Shown piece by piece: positions 19,525 through 28,680 of a stretch of 64,000 bases of DNA. Numbering within the stretch: the first letter of the stretch is position 1; every line of letters starts with the position of its first letter. The position numbers and the translations under genes are program-made. A model generated the notes under the pieces. That model saw only the letters and a program-made list of their open reading frames with translations. It was not told the DNA's origin and searched no databases. Source of the stretch: Herbidospora mongoliensis (GTDB taxonomy: Bacteria > Actinomycetota > Actinomycetes > Streptosporangiales > Streptosporangiaceae); contig NZ_BBXD01000025.1 of the NCBI RefSeq assembly GCF_001570545.1, forward strand, positions 107,665 to 171,664, given 5' to 3'.

Positions 19525-21048
19525 ATGCTCAACCTGTCGATCGTGCTGGAGGACAGCGCCCGGGAGGCGCCCGACCGCACCGCCGTCGTGTTCGGTGACC
19601 TGCGGTTGTCCTACTCGTTCGTGAACACCGTCGCCAACCAGGTGGCCAATCTGCTGGTGTCACGGGGCATCGGGCGGGGTGACAAGGTCGCCCTCGCGTG
19701 CCCCAATTCGCCCTACTTCCCGTTCGTCTACTTCGGGATCCTGAAGGCGGGCGCGACGGTCGTACCGCTGAATGTGCTTCTCCAGGGGCGCGAGATCGCC
19801 TACCACCTCGACGACTCGCAGGCCAAAGCGTTCTTCTGCTTCGAGGGCACCCCCGAGCTGCCCCTCGGCGAGCGCGGCCGGGCCGGGTTCGAGGCGTCGG
19901 GCGCGGAGATCTTCTTCGTGCTGCCCGCCACGCCGCTGGCCGTCGAATCGGAGTTCGGCGAGACGATCTGGGCGGCGCTGGGCGGCATGAGCGGGGAGTT
20001 CGAGCCCGTACAGACCGACCCCTCCGACACCGCCGTCATCCTCTACACGAGCGGCACCACCGGGCAGCCCAAGGGCGCCGAGCTCAGCCATCAGAACATG
20101 CTGCTGAACGCCCTGGTGAACGACACGATGTTCGAGTCGACCGGCGACGACGTCTATCTGGCGACGCTGCCGCTGTTCCACTCCTTCGGCCAGACCGTCG
20201 TCATGAACGGCGGGTTCCGGCGGCGCGCGACGCTGGTGATGCTGCCCCGCTTCGAGCCGGTCGAGGCGCTGCGGCTGATGACCGCCGAGAACATCACCCT
20301 GTTCGCGGGGGTGCCGACGATGTACTGGGCGCTGCTGACCACCGTCCACGCGGGTGGCGGGCCGGTGCCGACGACGCTGAGGACCGCCTGTTCCGGCGGC
20401 GCGGCGCTGCCCGTCGAGGTGCTGAAGGACTTCGAGACCACCTTCGCGGTGCCGATCCTCGAGGGGTACGGGCTCTCGGAGACCTCCCCCGTCGCCTCGT
20501 TCAACCAGCCGGGCCGGGTGACCAAGGCCGGCTCGATCGGCACCCCGATCTGGGGCGTCGAGATGAAGCTGATCGACGCGGGCTGGAACACCGCCGAGGG
20601 GATCGGCGAGATCGCCATCCGCGGCCACAACATCATGAAGGGCTACTACAACCGGCCCGAGGCGACCGCCGAGGTGATGAACGACGGCTGGTTCCGCACC
20701 GGCGACATCGCCACCCGCGACGAAGACGGCTACTACTTCATCGTCGACCGCGCCAAGGACATGATCATTCGCGGCGGGTTCAACGTCTATCCGCGTGAGA
20801 TCGAGGAGGTGCTGATGACGCACGAGGCCGTTTCACTGGCCGCCGTCGTCGGTGTCGCCCACCCCTCGCACGGCGAGGAGATCAAGGCCTACGTGATCCT
20901 CAAGCCGGACGCGTCGGTCACGGAAGAGGCACTGGTCGCGTGGGGGAAGGAGATGATGGCGCAGTACAAATATCCGCGCCTCGTCGAGTTCCGCGACGAG
21001 CTCCCGATGACCGCGACCGGCAAAATCCTGAAGCGCGAACTGCGCTGA
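19525..21048 (+). CDS. fadD: Acyl-CoA synthetase (long-chain fatty acid-CoA ligase type)
   Basis: A protein of 507 residues from the ANL adenylate-forming family. Core motifs are the P-loop-like LYTSGTTGQPKGAELSH, EGYGLSETSP, WFRTGDIATRDEDGYYFIVDRAKDMI, the hinge GGFNVYPREIEE, and the catalytic Lys in TATGKILKREL at the C-terminus. It activates a carboxylic acid with ATP to acyl-AMP and then acyl-CoA. It is full length for the short FadD group. It is divergent from the GMC/P450 operon across a palindrome, consistent with activating an acid made by that pair. A strong terminator follows. Confidence 0.9.
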   Translation: MLNLSIVLEDSAREAPDRTAVVFGDLRLSYSFVNTVANQVANLLVSRGIGRGDKVALACPNSPYFPFVYFGILKAGATVVPLNVLLQGREIAYHLDDSQAKAFFCFEGTPELPLGERGRAGFEASGAEIFFVLPATPLAVESEFGETIWAALGGMSGEFEPVQTDPSDTAVILYTSGTTGQPKGAELSHQNMLLNALVNDTMFESTGDDVYLATLPLFHSFGQTVVMNGGFRRRATLVMLPRFEPVEALRLMTAENITLFAGVPTMYWALLTTVHAGGGPVPTTLRTACSGGAALPVEVLKDFETTFAVPILEGYGLSETSPVASFNQPGRVTKAGSIGTPIWGVEMKLIDAGWNTAEGIGEIAIRGHNIMKGYYNRPEATAEVMNDGWFRTGDIATRDEDGYYFIVDRAKDMIIRGGFNVYPREIEEVLMTHEAVSLAAVVGVAHPSHGEEIKAYVILKPDASVTEEALVAWGKEMMAQYKYPRLVEFRDELPMTATGKILKRELR

Positions 21049-21059
21049 GACGCGCTCGG

Positions 21060-21095
21060 GGCCGCGCCGGTTCCGTTCCGGCGCGGCCTTTTATT
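21060..21095 (+). terminator. Terminator of the acyl-CoA ligase gene
   Basis: GGCCGCGCCGG pairs perfectly with CCGGCGCGGCC around a 7-nt loop, and TTTTATT follows. It lies 12 nt past the stop codon. Confidence 0.9.
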
Positions 21096-21180
21096 GTCGG
21101 ATATTAGATGATTCCGGGGTGACGAACCGGGTAGGGAGGCGCCCGTGCCGCCGTAGTCAATGTCGGGGAGAGACAACTCC

Positions 21181-23715
21181 ATGCGCGCGCTCACCGGATC
21201 GTTATTGCTGCTCGTGACAGGCGCACTCATCACCGGATCGGTGATGGTGCCCGTGTCCACGGCCAGCACGAACACACCAGAGAAACGCACGACTCAATAC
21301 ATGAAAGGGATTCGGTACGAGGCCGAAACGGCCGCAATATCCCGAGGCGTGGTCCAGAAACGCTTCTGGGGATTCACCGGACGTGGTTACGTCAACGGCG
21401 CCGACCGGCGCGGCAACTTCGTCGAATGGACGGTCACCCCGCTTGGCGCCGGTCCCAACCGGATCCACATCCGCTACCTGACCAGCCGCACCCTCCACGC
21501 CGACCTGCTCGTCAACGACGAGGTCGTGGCCGAGGACCTGCGGTTCCGGGGGTCCCGTTACTGGCGTTCCGTCGCGGTCGAGGCCGACCTGCCCGAGGGC
21601 GAGTCCGTCGTCAAGGTCGTGGCCACCACGCGGCGCGGCAACCCGCACCTCGACAGCATCAGCCTGTTCCCGCTGACCACGCCGCCTTCGACGCCGGCTC
21701 CGAGCCCGTCGCTTTCCGGGGAGCCCACACCGGAACCCACCCTCGACCCCACGCCCGAGTCCACGCCGACGCCCTGCGTCAGCCCGATGCCGCCCGACGG
21801 TGAGACCCCGCCGGACGTGCCGGAAGTGAGCCCGCCGGATGTGGGCTGCGTGGTCCCGGAACCGTGTCCGACCTGGGCACCGGAGCCGACGCCTTCCGTG
21901 ACACCCACCGTGACGCCCTCGGAGACGCCTTCCACGCTGCCGGACGCCGCGGCGCGGACGCAGCCCGAGGAGACGTCGGGTCCGCTGCCGACGCCGAGCG
22001 AGAGCGTCCCGCCCGTCCCGGCACCGACGCCCACCGTGACCTGCTCGCCTCCGCCGCCGTGCGACCTCGAGGTCATCCCGCTCACCGACCCGGTGCCCGG
22101 GTTCCCGGAGGAGACGACGCCGGAGCCGACGCCGTCGGGTCTCCCGGAGACGCCCGCTCCCACGCCTACCCCATCCGCCGGCCCTTCGGAGACTCCGCTC
22201 CCGACGCCGTCGAGTGGTCCCGGCACACCGGAACCGACGCCGAGCCTGACGGTCACGCCCGAGCCGACGCCGACCTGCGCACCGCTGCCGCCGTGTCCGG
22301 TCATCCCGCCGGCGGAGACCGCGACGACCTTCACGACGCCCGAACCTGAGCCGGTGGTCACGGTGACGGTGACGGTGACCCCGACGGCCCGGCCTTCGGA
22401 GACACCGACCGCCGAGCCCACGGTGACGCCGAGCCAGACGCCGACCGGTCTTCCGACCGTCTCGGAAACGCCGACGCCGAGCTTCAGCCCAACCGGCACC
22501 CCGACCCCCTGCGCCACCCCGCCGGTGGAGCCGACAGTCGAACCGACGGTGGAACCGACGCTTGAGCCCACGCTTGAGCCGACGCCGACCGTTGAGCCGA
22601 CGCCGACCGTGGAACCGACGCCGACCATTGAGCCGACGCCGACCGTGGAACCGACGCCGACCGTCGAGCCCACGCCGACCGTCGAGCCCACGCCCACCCC
22701 GACCCCCACTCCCACCACCCCCGGCGCGCCCGGCGTGCCTGGAACCCCCACCGTCGTCTCGCAGCAGTGGACCGTCCCCTGGGACATCACCTGGTCGCCT
22801 GCCGGTGACTTCGCGCTGGTCACCGAGCGGGACAGCTTCAAGGTCTTCCGCGTCAACAAGGACGGCGCCAAGGCCGAGGCGGGAGCCGTACCGGAATCGA
22901 TGGGAACCGGTGGTGAGGGCGGCCTGATGGGCGCGGCCTTCTCCCCCGGCTGGAACGGCACCACCGACAAGGACGTGTTCTTCATGCACTCCTCGTCCGA
23001 CGGCAACCGCGTCGCGAAGATGGAGTACGACGGCACGACCCTGTTGGCGTACACGCCGGTCCTGACCGGGATCAAGAAGAGCACCTACCACAACGGCGGC
23101 CGCCTGAAGTTCGGCCCCGACGGCTTCCTGTACGTCTCCACCGGAGACGCGCAGGAGACCAGCCTGTCGCAGGACCCGGACTCGCTGAACGGCAAGATCC
23201 TGCGGATCACCAAGACCGGTGCGGCAGCCGAGGGTAACCCGGACGACTCGCGCGTCTACTCGCTCGGCCACCGCAACGCGCAGGGCCTGGCCTGGGACTC
23301 CGCGGGCCGCCTCTGGTCGGCCGAACTCGGCGCGAGCTCGACCGACGAGCTCAACCTGATCGAGCCGGGCAAGAACTACGGCTGGCCCAAGTGCGAGGGC
23401 ACGTGTGACGAGCCCGGCATGACCAACCCGAAGAAGACCTGGTCGACGGCCGACGCGTCGCCGAGCGGCATCGCGATCGTCGACGACGTCGTCTACATGG
23501 CGGCGCTGCGCGGCAAGCGGCTCTACGCGATCCCGCTCACCGGCACCGAGGCGGGCGACCCGATCTCCTACTACGCCAACACCTACGGCCGCCTGCGCGC
23601 GGTCGAGCGGGTGCCAGACGAGCAGGCGATCTGGATCACCACCAGCAACACCGACGACAACGGCGGTCAGGCCGACGGCAACGACCGCATCATCAAGGTG
23701 AGTCTCAACTCGTAG
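21181..23715 (+). CDS. Secreted PQQ-dependent aldose/sorbosone-type sugar dehydrogenase with CBM-like domain and Pro/Thr linker
   Basis: A protein of 844 residues with a signal peptide (RALTGSLLLLVTGALITGS). Residues ~40-160 form a beta-rich domain like CBM6/CBM35 (YEAETAAISRG, GRGYVNGADRRGNFVEW). A Pro/Thr/Glu-rich linker of about 350 residues with 18-bp tandem repeats follows. The last ~320 residues are a beta-propeller of the soluble aldose sugar dehydrogenase (YliI/Asd) family: PWDITW, GGEGGLMGAAFSP, YHNGGRLKFGPDGFLYVSTGDAQE, LGHRNAQGLAW, GKNYGWPKCEG. These enzymes oxidise aldoses outside the membrane with PQQ; no PQQ genes are nearby. ATG 21181 is chosen for its GGGGAGAG site. Confidence 0.87.
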   Translation: MRALTGSLLLLVTGALITGSVMVPVSTASTNTPEKRTTQYMKGIRYEAETAAISRGVVQKRFWGFTGRGYVNGADRRGNFVEWTVTPLGAGPNRIHIRYLTSRTLHADLLVNDEVVAEDLRFRGSRYWRSVAVEADLPEGESVVKVVATTRRGNPHLDSISLFPLTTPPSTPAPSPSLSGEPTPEPTLDPTPESTPTPCVSPMPPDGETPPDVPEVSPPDVGCVVPEPCPTWAPEPTPSVTPTVTPSETPSTLPDAAARTQPEETSGPLPTPSESVPPVPAPTPTVTCSPPPPCDLEVIPLTDPVPGFPEETTPEPTPSGLPETPAPTPTPSAGPSETPLPTPSSGPGTPEPTPSLTVTPEPTPTCAPLPPCPVIPPAETATTFTTPEPEPVVTVTVTVTPTARPSETPTAEPTVTPSQTPTGLPTVSETPTPSFSPTGTPTPCATPPVEPTVEPTVEPTLEPTLEPTPTVEPTPTVEPTPTIEPTPTVEPTPTVEPTPTVEPTPTPTPTPTTPGAPGVPGTPTVVSQQWTVPWDITWSPAGDFALVTERDSFKVFRVNKDGAKAEAGAVPESMGTGGEGGLMGAAFSPGWNGTTDKDVFFMHSSSDGNRVAKMEYDGTTLLAYTPVLTGIKKSTYHNGGRLKFGPDGFLYVSTGDAQETSLSQDPDSLNGKILRITKTGAAAEGNPDDSRVYSLGHRNAQGLAWDSAGRLWSAELGASSTDELNLIEPGKNYGWPKCEGTCDEPGMTNPKKTWSTADASPSGIAIVDDVVYMAALRGKRLYAIPLTGTEAGDPISYYANTYGRLRAVERVPDEQAIWITTSNTDDNGGQADGNDRIIKVSLNS
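22530..22697. repeat. 18-bp tandem repeats encoding VEPTPT
   Basis: About eight degenerate 18-bp units in frame within the sugar dehydrogenase gene encode V/I-EPTPT and related units. The array is coding, and length variation between strains is likely. Confidence 0.85.
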
Positions 23716-23721
23716 AAGAAA

Positions 23722-23751
23722 GAAGGGACCCCGGATGCCCGGGGTCCCTTC
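23722..23751. terminator. Bidirectional terminator
   Basis: GAAGGGACCCCGG and CCGGGGTCCCTTC form a perfect 13-bp stem with a 4-nt loop between converging genes. Flanking A-rich and T-rich ends (AAGAAAGAAG / CTTCTTC) allow termination in both directions. Confidence 0.9.
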
Positions 23752-23764
23752 TTCATGTGGACGG

Positions 23765-25024
23765 TCAGGGCCAGTCGCGCGACGGCCGCAGCGGGACGTG
23801 GGCCTTCTGGTCCTCGCCCAGCTTGACGCCGAGCACCTGGTGGAGCTGAACCTTGTTGCGCTCGAAGCCGACGATGCATCCGGCCATGTAGAGGCGCCAG
23901 ACGCGGGCGGTGCCCTGGCCGACTTCGGCCACGGCCTCGTCCCAGTGGTCGTCGAGGTTCCTGCACCAGTCGCGGAGGGTCAGCGCGTAGTGCTCGCGCA
24001 GGTTCTCCTCGTGCCGGACCTCGTAACCGACGTCTTCCATCTCTCGGATCAGCGTGCCGACCGACTCGAGTTCCCCGTCAGGGAACACGTAGCGGTTGAT
24101 GAAGCCGGTCTTGTTGATGGTGCGGTCTCTCGAGGACGGCCGGGTGATGCAGTGGTTGAGCAGACGACCGCCCGGCTTGAGTTTGTCGTACAGGAATGAG
24201 AAGTAGCTTTTCAGCTGGTTGGCGCCGATGTGCTCCGTCAGGCCGATGGAGCTCACCGCATCGAAGTCGCCTTCTGTGACGTCGCGGTAGTCGGAGAATC
24301 GCACTTCAGCGAGGTCTCCGAGGCCTTCTTCCGCGATGGCCTTCTGCGCCCATTCGGCCTGCTGCTTGGACAGCGTGACGCCGAGCGCCTTCACTCCGTA
24401 GTGCTTGGCAGCGTGGCGGACCATGCTGCCCCAGCCGCAGCCCACGTCGAGCAGCCGCATGCCGGGCTTCAGATCGAGCTTCTTCGCGACCAGGTCGAAC
24501 TTCGCGAACTGGGCCTCCTCCAACGTGCTGTCCTGCTCCGGGTAGGCGGCGCAGGTGTACGCCATCGACGGCCCCAGCACCCACTCGTAGAACCGGTTGG
24601 ACACGTCGTAGTGGTGGTGGATCGCCTCGGCGTCACGCTGTTTGGCGTGGCGGCTGCCGAGCCGTGCCATCGCCGACTGCCGAACCTCCTGCGGGGGCAA
24701 CGGCACCCGCATCAGCAGCGGTTTGGGTCCGAGGGCCCGGATGGCGGCGAGCTTCTCCGTCAACGGCAGATCGTGGAGCGTTATCGACCACATCCGGTCG
24801 AGCAGGTCATACATGTCACCGTGCACATCGAGGTGCCCGGATACGTATGCCCTGGCCAGACCCATTTCGCCGGGGGCCTGCGCGAGGTAGGCCACCGCGA
24901 CGGGCGACTTCACCTCAAGCCGGATGTCGGCCATCGACGGGCCGGCCTTGCTCCCGTCGTAGGCGTGGAACTCGATGCCGGCTCCCGTGCCGACGACCTT
25001 TTCGAAGATCTCGGCGAGTGTCAT
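23765..25024 (-). CDS. tmsB: SAM-dependent fatty-acid methyltransferase, CFA-synthase family (TmsB/BfaB-like)
   Basis: A protein of 419 residues from the cyclopropane-fatty-acyl-phospholipid synthase family. The SAM-binding motif is RLLDVGCGWGSMV. Family signatures are YDVSNRFYEWVLGPSMAYTC, GVTLSKQQAEWA and the catalytic region SSIGLTEHIG. The enzyme transfers a methyl group from SAM to the double bond of an oleoyl chain in membrane lipids. The gene directly upstream encodes an FAD-linked reductase, the pairing known for 10-methyl-branched (tuberculostearic) fatty acid synthesis (tmsA/tmsB, bfaA/bfaB; UfaA1 in Mycobacterium). ATG 25024 is chosen for its GGAAGGTGA site; the gap to the upstream stop is 7 nt. 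Plain CFA synthesis is the alternative. Confidence 0.82.
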   Translation of the reverse strand: MTLAEIFEKVVGTGAGIEFHAYDGSKAGPSMADIRLEVKSPVAVAYLAQAPGEMGLARAYVSGHLDVHGDMYDLLDRMWSITLHDLPLTEKLAAIRALGPKPLLMRVPLPPQEVRQSAMARLGSRHAKQRDAEAIHHHYDVSNRFYEWVLGPSMAYTCAAYPEQDSTLEEAQFAKFDLVAKKLDLKPGMRLLDVGCGWGSMVRHAAKHYGVKALGVTLSKQQAEWAQKAIAEEGLGDLAEVRFSDYRDVTEGDFDAVSSIGLTEHIGANQLKSYFSFLYDKLKPGGRLLNHCITRPSSRDRTINKTGFINRYVFPDGELESVGTLIREMEDVGYEVRHEENLREHYALTLRDWCRNLDDHWDEAVAEVGQGTARVWRLYMAGCIVGFERNKVQLHQVLGVKLGEDQKAHVPLRPSRDWP

Positions 25025-25031
25025 GCGTGCA

Positions 25032-26402
25032 TCACCTTCCCCGTACACACTTCTCATACAGGTCAAGCAGCCGACCTCCGGGGTCGTACGACCGCTTGAC
25101 CGGCCAGTAGGCCTCCCCGTTGTAGAACGCCCAGAACTCCTCGCGCTCGTAGTAGGACGACGAGTAAAGGGATTTGTGACCTTCGAGCTGGTGGACGGCC
25201 TTTTCGATCGCGCGGTTGTAGTAGCCGTCCTGCTGGCCCCGGGGCAGGGCCACCATGCCCCAGAATCCGAAGTTCACGTAGAGGCGGCCGGTCTCCAATG
25301 GGTAGAGGGACCAGTCGCGGGTCGACTTGAGCGGGCACATCCACAAGGGGGTCATCCCGACGTGGTTGACATAGAAGTCCAGGAACTCGGCGCCCCGATC
25401 GATGGGAACCTCGATGTCCTGGATGACCGACTCCTGCGGGGGGTTGCCCCGCCAGCGGTCGATTCGGGCGGTGATGCCGTAGCGCTGGTCGAGCCCGACG
25501 AGCTTGCGGTACACGTCGGAGCGCAGCCAGCGTTTCGGCATCAGGGAACGTACCAGCGGCTGCTGGACGCCGAACGCGCGGGAGCACCAGAACCAGTCGG
25601 TGTCCCAGCGCCAGAGGTAGTCGCGGATGGCGAGCCAGTCGCGGCTGCGGCTGCGCATCGACTGCCAGTAGATGCGCATGCCGGTGTAGTCGGACGCGTA
25701 GGGCGCCCGGTCGGCGAAGGTGCCGATGGTGACGTACATCTCGTCGGGCGAGTGGTAGGTGCCGTCGACGAAGTCGACCTTCTCCCCCTCGTGTTCCCGC
25801 CGGTCGCAGATCTCCTGCATGGCCAGCATGCACTTGGCCGCGTCGGAGAAGCGCAGGTGCGTCAGCTTCACGTAGGGCTTGACCGGCGCCAGTCTGATCT
25901 TGATGCGCAGGGCGTAGCCGAGCGTCCCGTAGGAGTTCGGGAAGGCGTTGAAGAGATCCGCGTACTCGTTGTCGGCGCGGGCGACGACGATGCGTCCGTC
26001 GCCGGTCAGGATCTCCAGCTCCTCCACGGATTCGTGGGGCAGGCCGTCTTTGAAGCTCGTGGACTCGATGCCGAGACCGGTGACCGCGCCCCCCAGCGTG
26101 ATCGTCTTGAGCTGCGGCACCACGAAGGGCATCAGTCCGTGCGGCAGGGTGGCGTCAACGAGGTCCTCGTACGTCGTCATGCCCTGGACTTCGGCGGTCA
26201 TCGTCTCCGGGTCGACGTGGATGACCTGGTCGAGATCGCGCGCCGAGAGCTTGGCGCCGTTCGCCGGCTCACGGAAACGGAAGAGGTTCGTGGTGGCTTT
26301 GGCCAGGCGCGGGGCCGAGCCTTCGGGAATCGCCGCGTAGGAGTCGCGAATCTGCTCGACCGCTCTCCTATGGGTGGTCATACTGGTCATGCGCTCGGGC
26401 AT
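25032..26402 (-). CDS. tmsA: FAD-linked oxidoreductase (TmsA/BfaA-like)
   Basis: A protein of about 456 residues with an N-terminal FAD_binding_4 domain (MTAEVQGMTTYEDLVDATLPHGLMPFVVPQ, then TLGGAVTGLGIESTS) as in DIMINUTO/DWF1-like and D-lactate dehydrogenase-type flavoproteins. It closely fits the Rv0449c/TmsA type that reduces the methylene intermediate to a 10-methyl acyl chain. It forms an operon with the methyltransferase 7 nt downstream. The ATG at 26402 has a GGGGGTGG site; MTSMTT at 26390 is another possible start. The DUF1365-type partner found in some genomes is absent here. Function is inferred from operon pairing. Confidence 0.8.
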   Translation of the reverse strand: MPERMTSMTTHRRAVEQIRDSYAAIPEGSAPRLAKATTNLFRFREPANGAKLSARDLDQVIHVDPETMTAEVQGMTTYEDLVDATLPHGLMPFVVPQLKTITLGGAVTGLGIESTSFKDGLPHESVEELEILTGDGRIVVARADNEYADLFNAFPNSYGTLGYALRIKIRLAPVKPYVKLTHLRFSDAAKCMLAMQEICDRREHEGEKVDFVDGTYHSPDEMYVTIGTFADRAPYASDYTGMRIYWQSMRSRSRDWLAIRDYLWRWDTDWFWCSRAFGVQQPLVRSLMPKRWLRSDVYRKLVGLDQRYGITARIDRWRGNPPQESVIQDIEVPIDRGAEFLDFYVNHVGMTPLWMCPLKSTRDWSLYPLETGRLYVNFGFWGMVALPRGQQDGYYNRAIEKAVHQLEGHKSLYSSSYYEREEFWAFYNGEAYWPVKRSYDPGGRLLDLYEKCVRGR

Positions 26403-26516
26403 GACGCCACCCCCATGTGTAGTCGTGATAGAGATCTTCCCAAGCGCACCATATCCCCCGAAACCCCCGCATACCAGACTCGACACGTTAAGCACCGGAA
26501 AACTGTCCGGACCTGG

Positions 26517-27500
26517 TCAGCGGCGTTTTATGACCGGATTCACACCGTTCACGACGTTGATCACCGGCGCCCCGCCGACGGCCGCCGCGAGGTTCCCGAC
26601 CACACACTGAATGAGCCGTGTGGTCGACTGCGGAGTCACTCCGGCGGCGTGCGGCGAGAGCAGGATCCGGTCGCTCGACCGCAGTGGATCATCCAGCGGC
26701 AGCGGCTCGGTGACGAACACGTCGAGAGCCACTCCGGCGAGGTTCTCCGCCTCGACGAGCGCCTTCTCGTCGACGATGCCGCCACGGGCGGCGTTCACCA
26801 GGAACGAGCCGGGCTTCATCATCGCCAGCCGGGCCGCGTCGAACATGCCCCGCGTCTCGGCGGCCAGCGCGACGACGATCACGACGATGTCGCTGGTTCT
26901 TACGAGTTCGTCCAGTCCCATGTAGGTGGCGCCGTAGGTGTCCGATTTCTCGGTACGCGACCAGTAGGTCACCTCGCACCCCATCCCCGAGAACATCCGG
27001 GCGCAGGCCGCTCCTATCGGGCCGAACCCGACCAGCCCGACCCGGCACGACGAGAGCTCGCGCGGCTGGAGGGTGAGCTGCGGCCAGTTCCCGGCCCGCA
27101 CGTCGGCGTCGCCCTGGACGAGCCGCCGGACCAGCGCGAACGCCGCCGCGACACACCATTCGGCGACCGCGATGGCGTTCACCCCCGCCGTGTTGGCGAG
27201 GGGCACCCCGGCGTCGGCGAGCGCGCCGAGGTCGTGCCCGTCGATCCCGACGGCGGGCTGCTGCACGAACGCCAGCTTCGGCGCGAGGGCCACCGCCTCG
27301 GCGTCGAGGACGAGCTGCGAACTCCAGTCGCCGACGACGATCTCGGCCTCCGGCAGCAGTTCGAGCATGGCGTTCCGATCGCGGGATTCGGGGGTGACGA
27401 CGTCGATCCGGTCGCCCAGACCGGACAGGAGCCCGCGCATGGCGTCGGCGGGAAGAGGCGGCAGCGCCAGCAACCGCCAGGGACGCCCTAAGTCGGTCAT
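26517..27500 (-). CDS. D-isomer-specific 2-hydroxyacid dehydrogenase
   Basis: A protein of 327 residues. The NAD(P)-binding loop is VGLVGFGPIGAACARMF. Catalytic landmarks are NAARGGIVDE (Arg region), ALDVFVTEPLP (Glu) and LSPHAAGVT (His). Family members reduce 2-keto acids to D-2-hydroxy acids or the reverse. The substrate is not predictable. The ATG at 27500 matches the family start, although the ribosome-binding site is weak. It is divergent from the CoA-transferase/racemase gene with 85 bp between, and is separated from the tmsA/tmsB operon downstream by 114 bp. Confidence 0.88.
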   Translation of the reverse strand: MTDLGRPWRLLALPPLPADAMRGLLSGLGDRIDVVTPESRDRNAMLELLPEAEIVVGDWSSQLVLDAEAVALAPKLAFVQQPAVGIDGHDLGALADAGVPLANTAGVNAIAVAEWCVAAAFALVRRLVQGDADVRAGNWPQLTLQPRELSSCRVGLVGFGPIGAACARMFSGMGCEVTYWSRTEKSDTYGATYMGLDELVRTSDIVVIVVALAAETRGMFDAARLAMMKPGSFLVNAARGGIVDEKALVEAENLAGVALDVFVTEPLPLDDPLRSSDRILLSPHAAGVTPQSTTRLIQCVVGNLAAAVGGAPVINVVNGVNPVIKRR

Positions 27501-27585
27501 GCGCTCAGACTGCCATGCCGCGCCCGACACGGCGCGACCGGGTTGCGGGTCGTTGCCGAATGTTGTTCTACTGACCTCCGTGAGC

Positions 27586-28680
27586 ATGGAGACAAGCGGC
27601 CCGCTTGCCGGAATCAAGGTGCTGGAACTGGCCGGACTCGCCCCGGGCCCGTTCGCCGGGATGATGCTGGCCGACCACGGCGCGTCCGTACTGCGGGTCG
27701 ATCGGGTCGCCGCGGTGACCGACACACCCCGGCGCGAGGTGATGGACCGGGGCAAACGCTCGATCGGCCTGGACCTGAAGTCCCCTGAGGGCGTGGCCGC
27801 GTTCCTCGAACTGGCGCGCAACGCCGACGCGGTGATCGAGGTCTTCCGCCCCGGTGTGGCCGAACGCCTCGGCATCGGGCCGGCCGACGTCCACGCCGTG
27901 AACGAGCGCCTGGTCTACGGCCGCCTCACCGGCTGGGGCCAGGACGGGCCGCTGGCCCCCCGGGCCGGGCACGACATCGACTACCTGGCGATCTCCGGGG
28001 TGCTGTCCCAGCTCGGCCGGGCCGGCGAGAGGCCGACGCCGCCGATCAACCTGCTGGGCGACTTCGCGGGCGGGGGGCTGATGCTGGCGTACGGGATCCT
28101 GCTCGCCCTGCTCGAACGCGAGCGGACCGGCCGGGGGCGGGTGGTCGACGCCGCGATGGTCGACGGGGCCGCGCTGCTGTTCTCGATGTTCTACTCGCTG
28201 AGCCAGGCGGGCTTCTGGGGCCCCCGAGGGACCAACCTCCTCGACGGCGGGGCGGCGAGGTACGACACGTACGAGACCAAGGACGGGAAGTTCATGGCGG
28301 TCGGCGCCCTGGAACCCCAGTTCTACGCGGAACTGCTTCGAGGGCTGGAGCTGTCCGATCCCCCCGAGCCCCTGCTCCGAGACCGGCTGACCGAGGCGTT
28401 CAAGACCCGCACCCGCGCCGAGTGGGAGGCCGTCTTCGCCGGCTCCGACGCCTGTGTGGCCCCCGTCCTGGACGTGGCCGAAGCGCCCGACCACCCCCAC
28501 AACGCCGCCCGGGGCACCTTCGTCGAGATCGGCGGCCTGGCCCAGGCGGCCCCCGCCCCCCGCCTGCTCGGCGCGGGCACCGGCGACCTGGCCCCCGCGA
28601 CACGCCTCGACGACCTCACCGGGTGGGGCCTTTCCGAAGACACCACGACACACCTGCGAGCGAAAGGACTCTTGGCCTGA
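27586..28680 (+). CDS. mcr: CaiB/BaiF family protein, alpha-methylacyl-CoA racemase-like
   Basis: A protein of 364 residues from class III CoA transferases and racemases. The residues that do acid-base catalysis in mycobacterial MCR all have counterparts: His in GHDIDYLAISG, Asp in NLLGDFAGGG and Glu in YETKDGKFMAVG. The protein therefore probably epimerises 2-methylacyl-CoA (2R to 2S) so that branched chains can enter beta-oxidation. This fits the nearby P450/GMC/acyl-CoA ligase set. GTG at 27580 is an alternative start two codons upstream; neither has a clear Shine-Dalgarno. Its stop overlaps the start of the nitroreductase gene by 1 nt (TGATG). Confidence 0.83.
   Translation: METSGPLAGIKVLELAGLAPGPFAGMMLADHGASVLRVDRVAAVTDTPRREVMDRGKRSIGLDLKSPEGVAAFLELARNADAVIEVFRPGVAERLGIGPADVHAVNERLVYGRLTGWGQDGPLAPRAGHDIDYLAISGVLSQLGRAGERPTPPINLLGDFAGGGLMLAYGILLALLERERTGRGRVVDAAMVDGAALLFSMFYSLSQAGFWGPRGTNLLDGGAARYDTYETKDGKFMAVGALEPQFYAELLRGLELSDPPEPLLRDRLTEAFKTRTRAEWEAVFAGSDACVAPVLDVAEAPDHPHNAARGTFVEIGGLAQAAPAPRLLGAGTGDLAPATRLDDLTGWGLSEDTTTHLRAKGLLA

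Noticed and set aside
22530..22697. CRISPR-like array
   Set aside because: The 18-bp units are contiguous, in frame and encode VEPTPT; there are no spacers.
24975..27491. 838-codon frame antisense to tmsA and the hydroxyacid dehydrogenase
   Set aside because: It spans two clear opposite-strand genes and has no recognisable domain.
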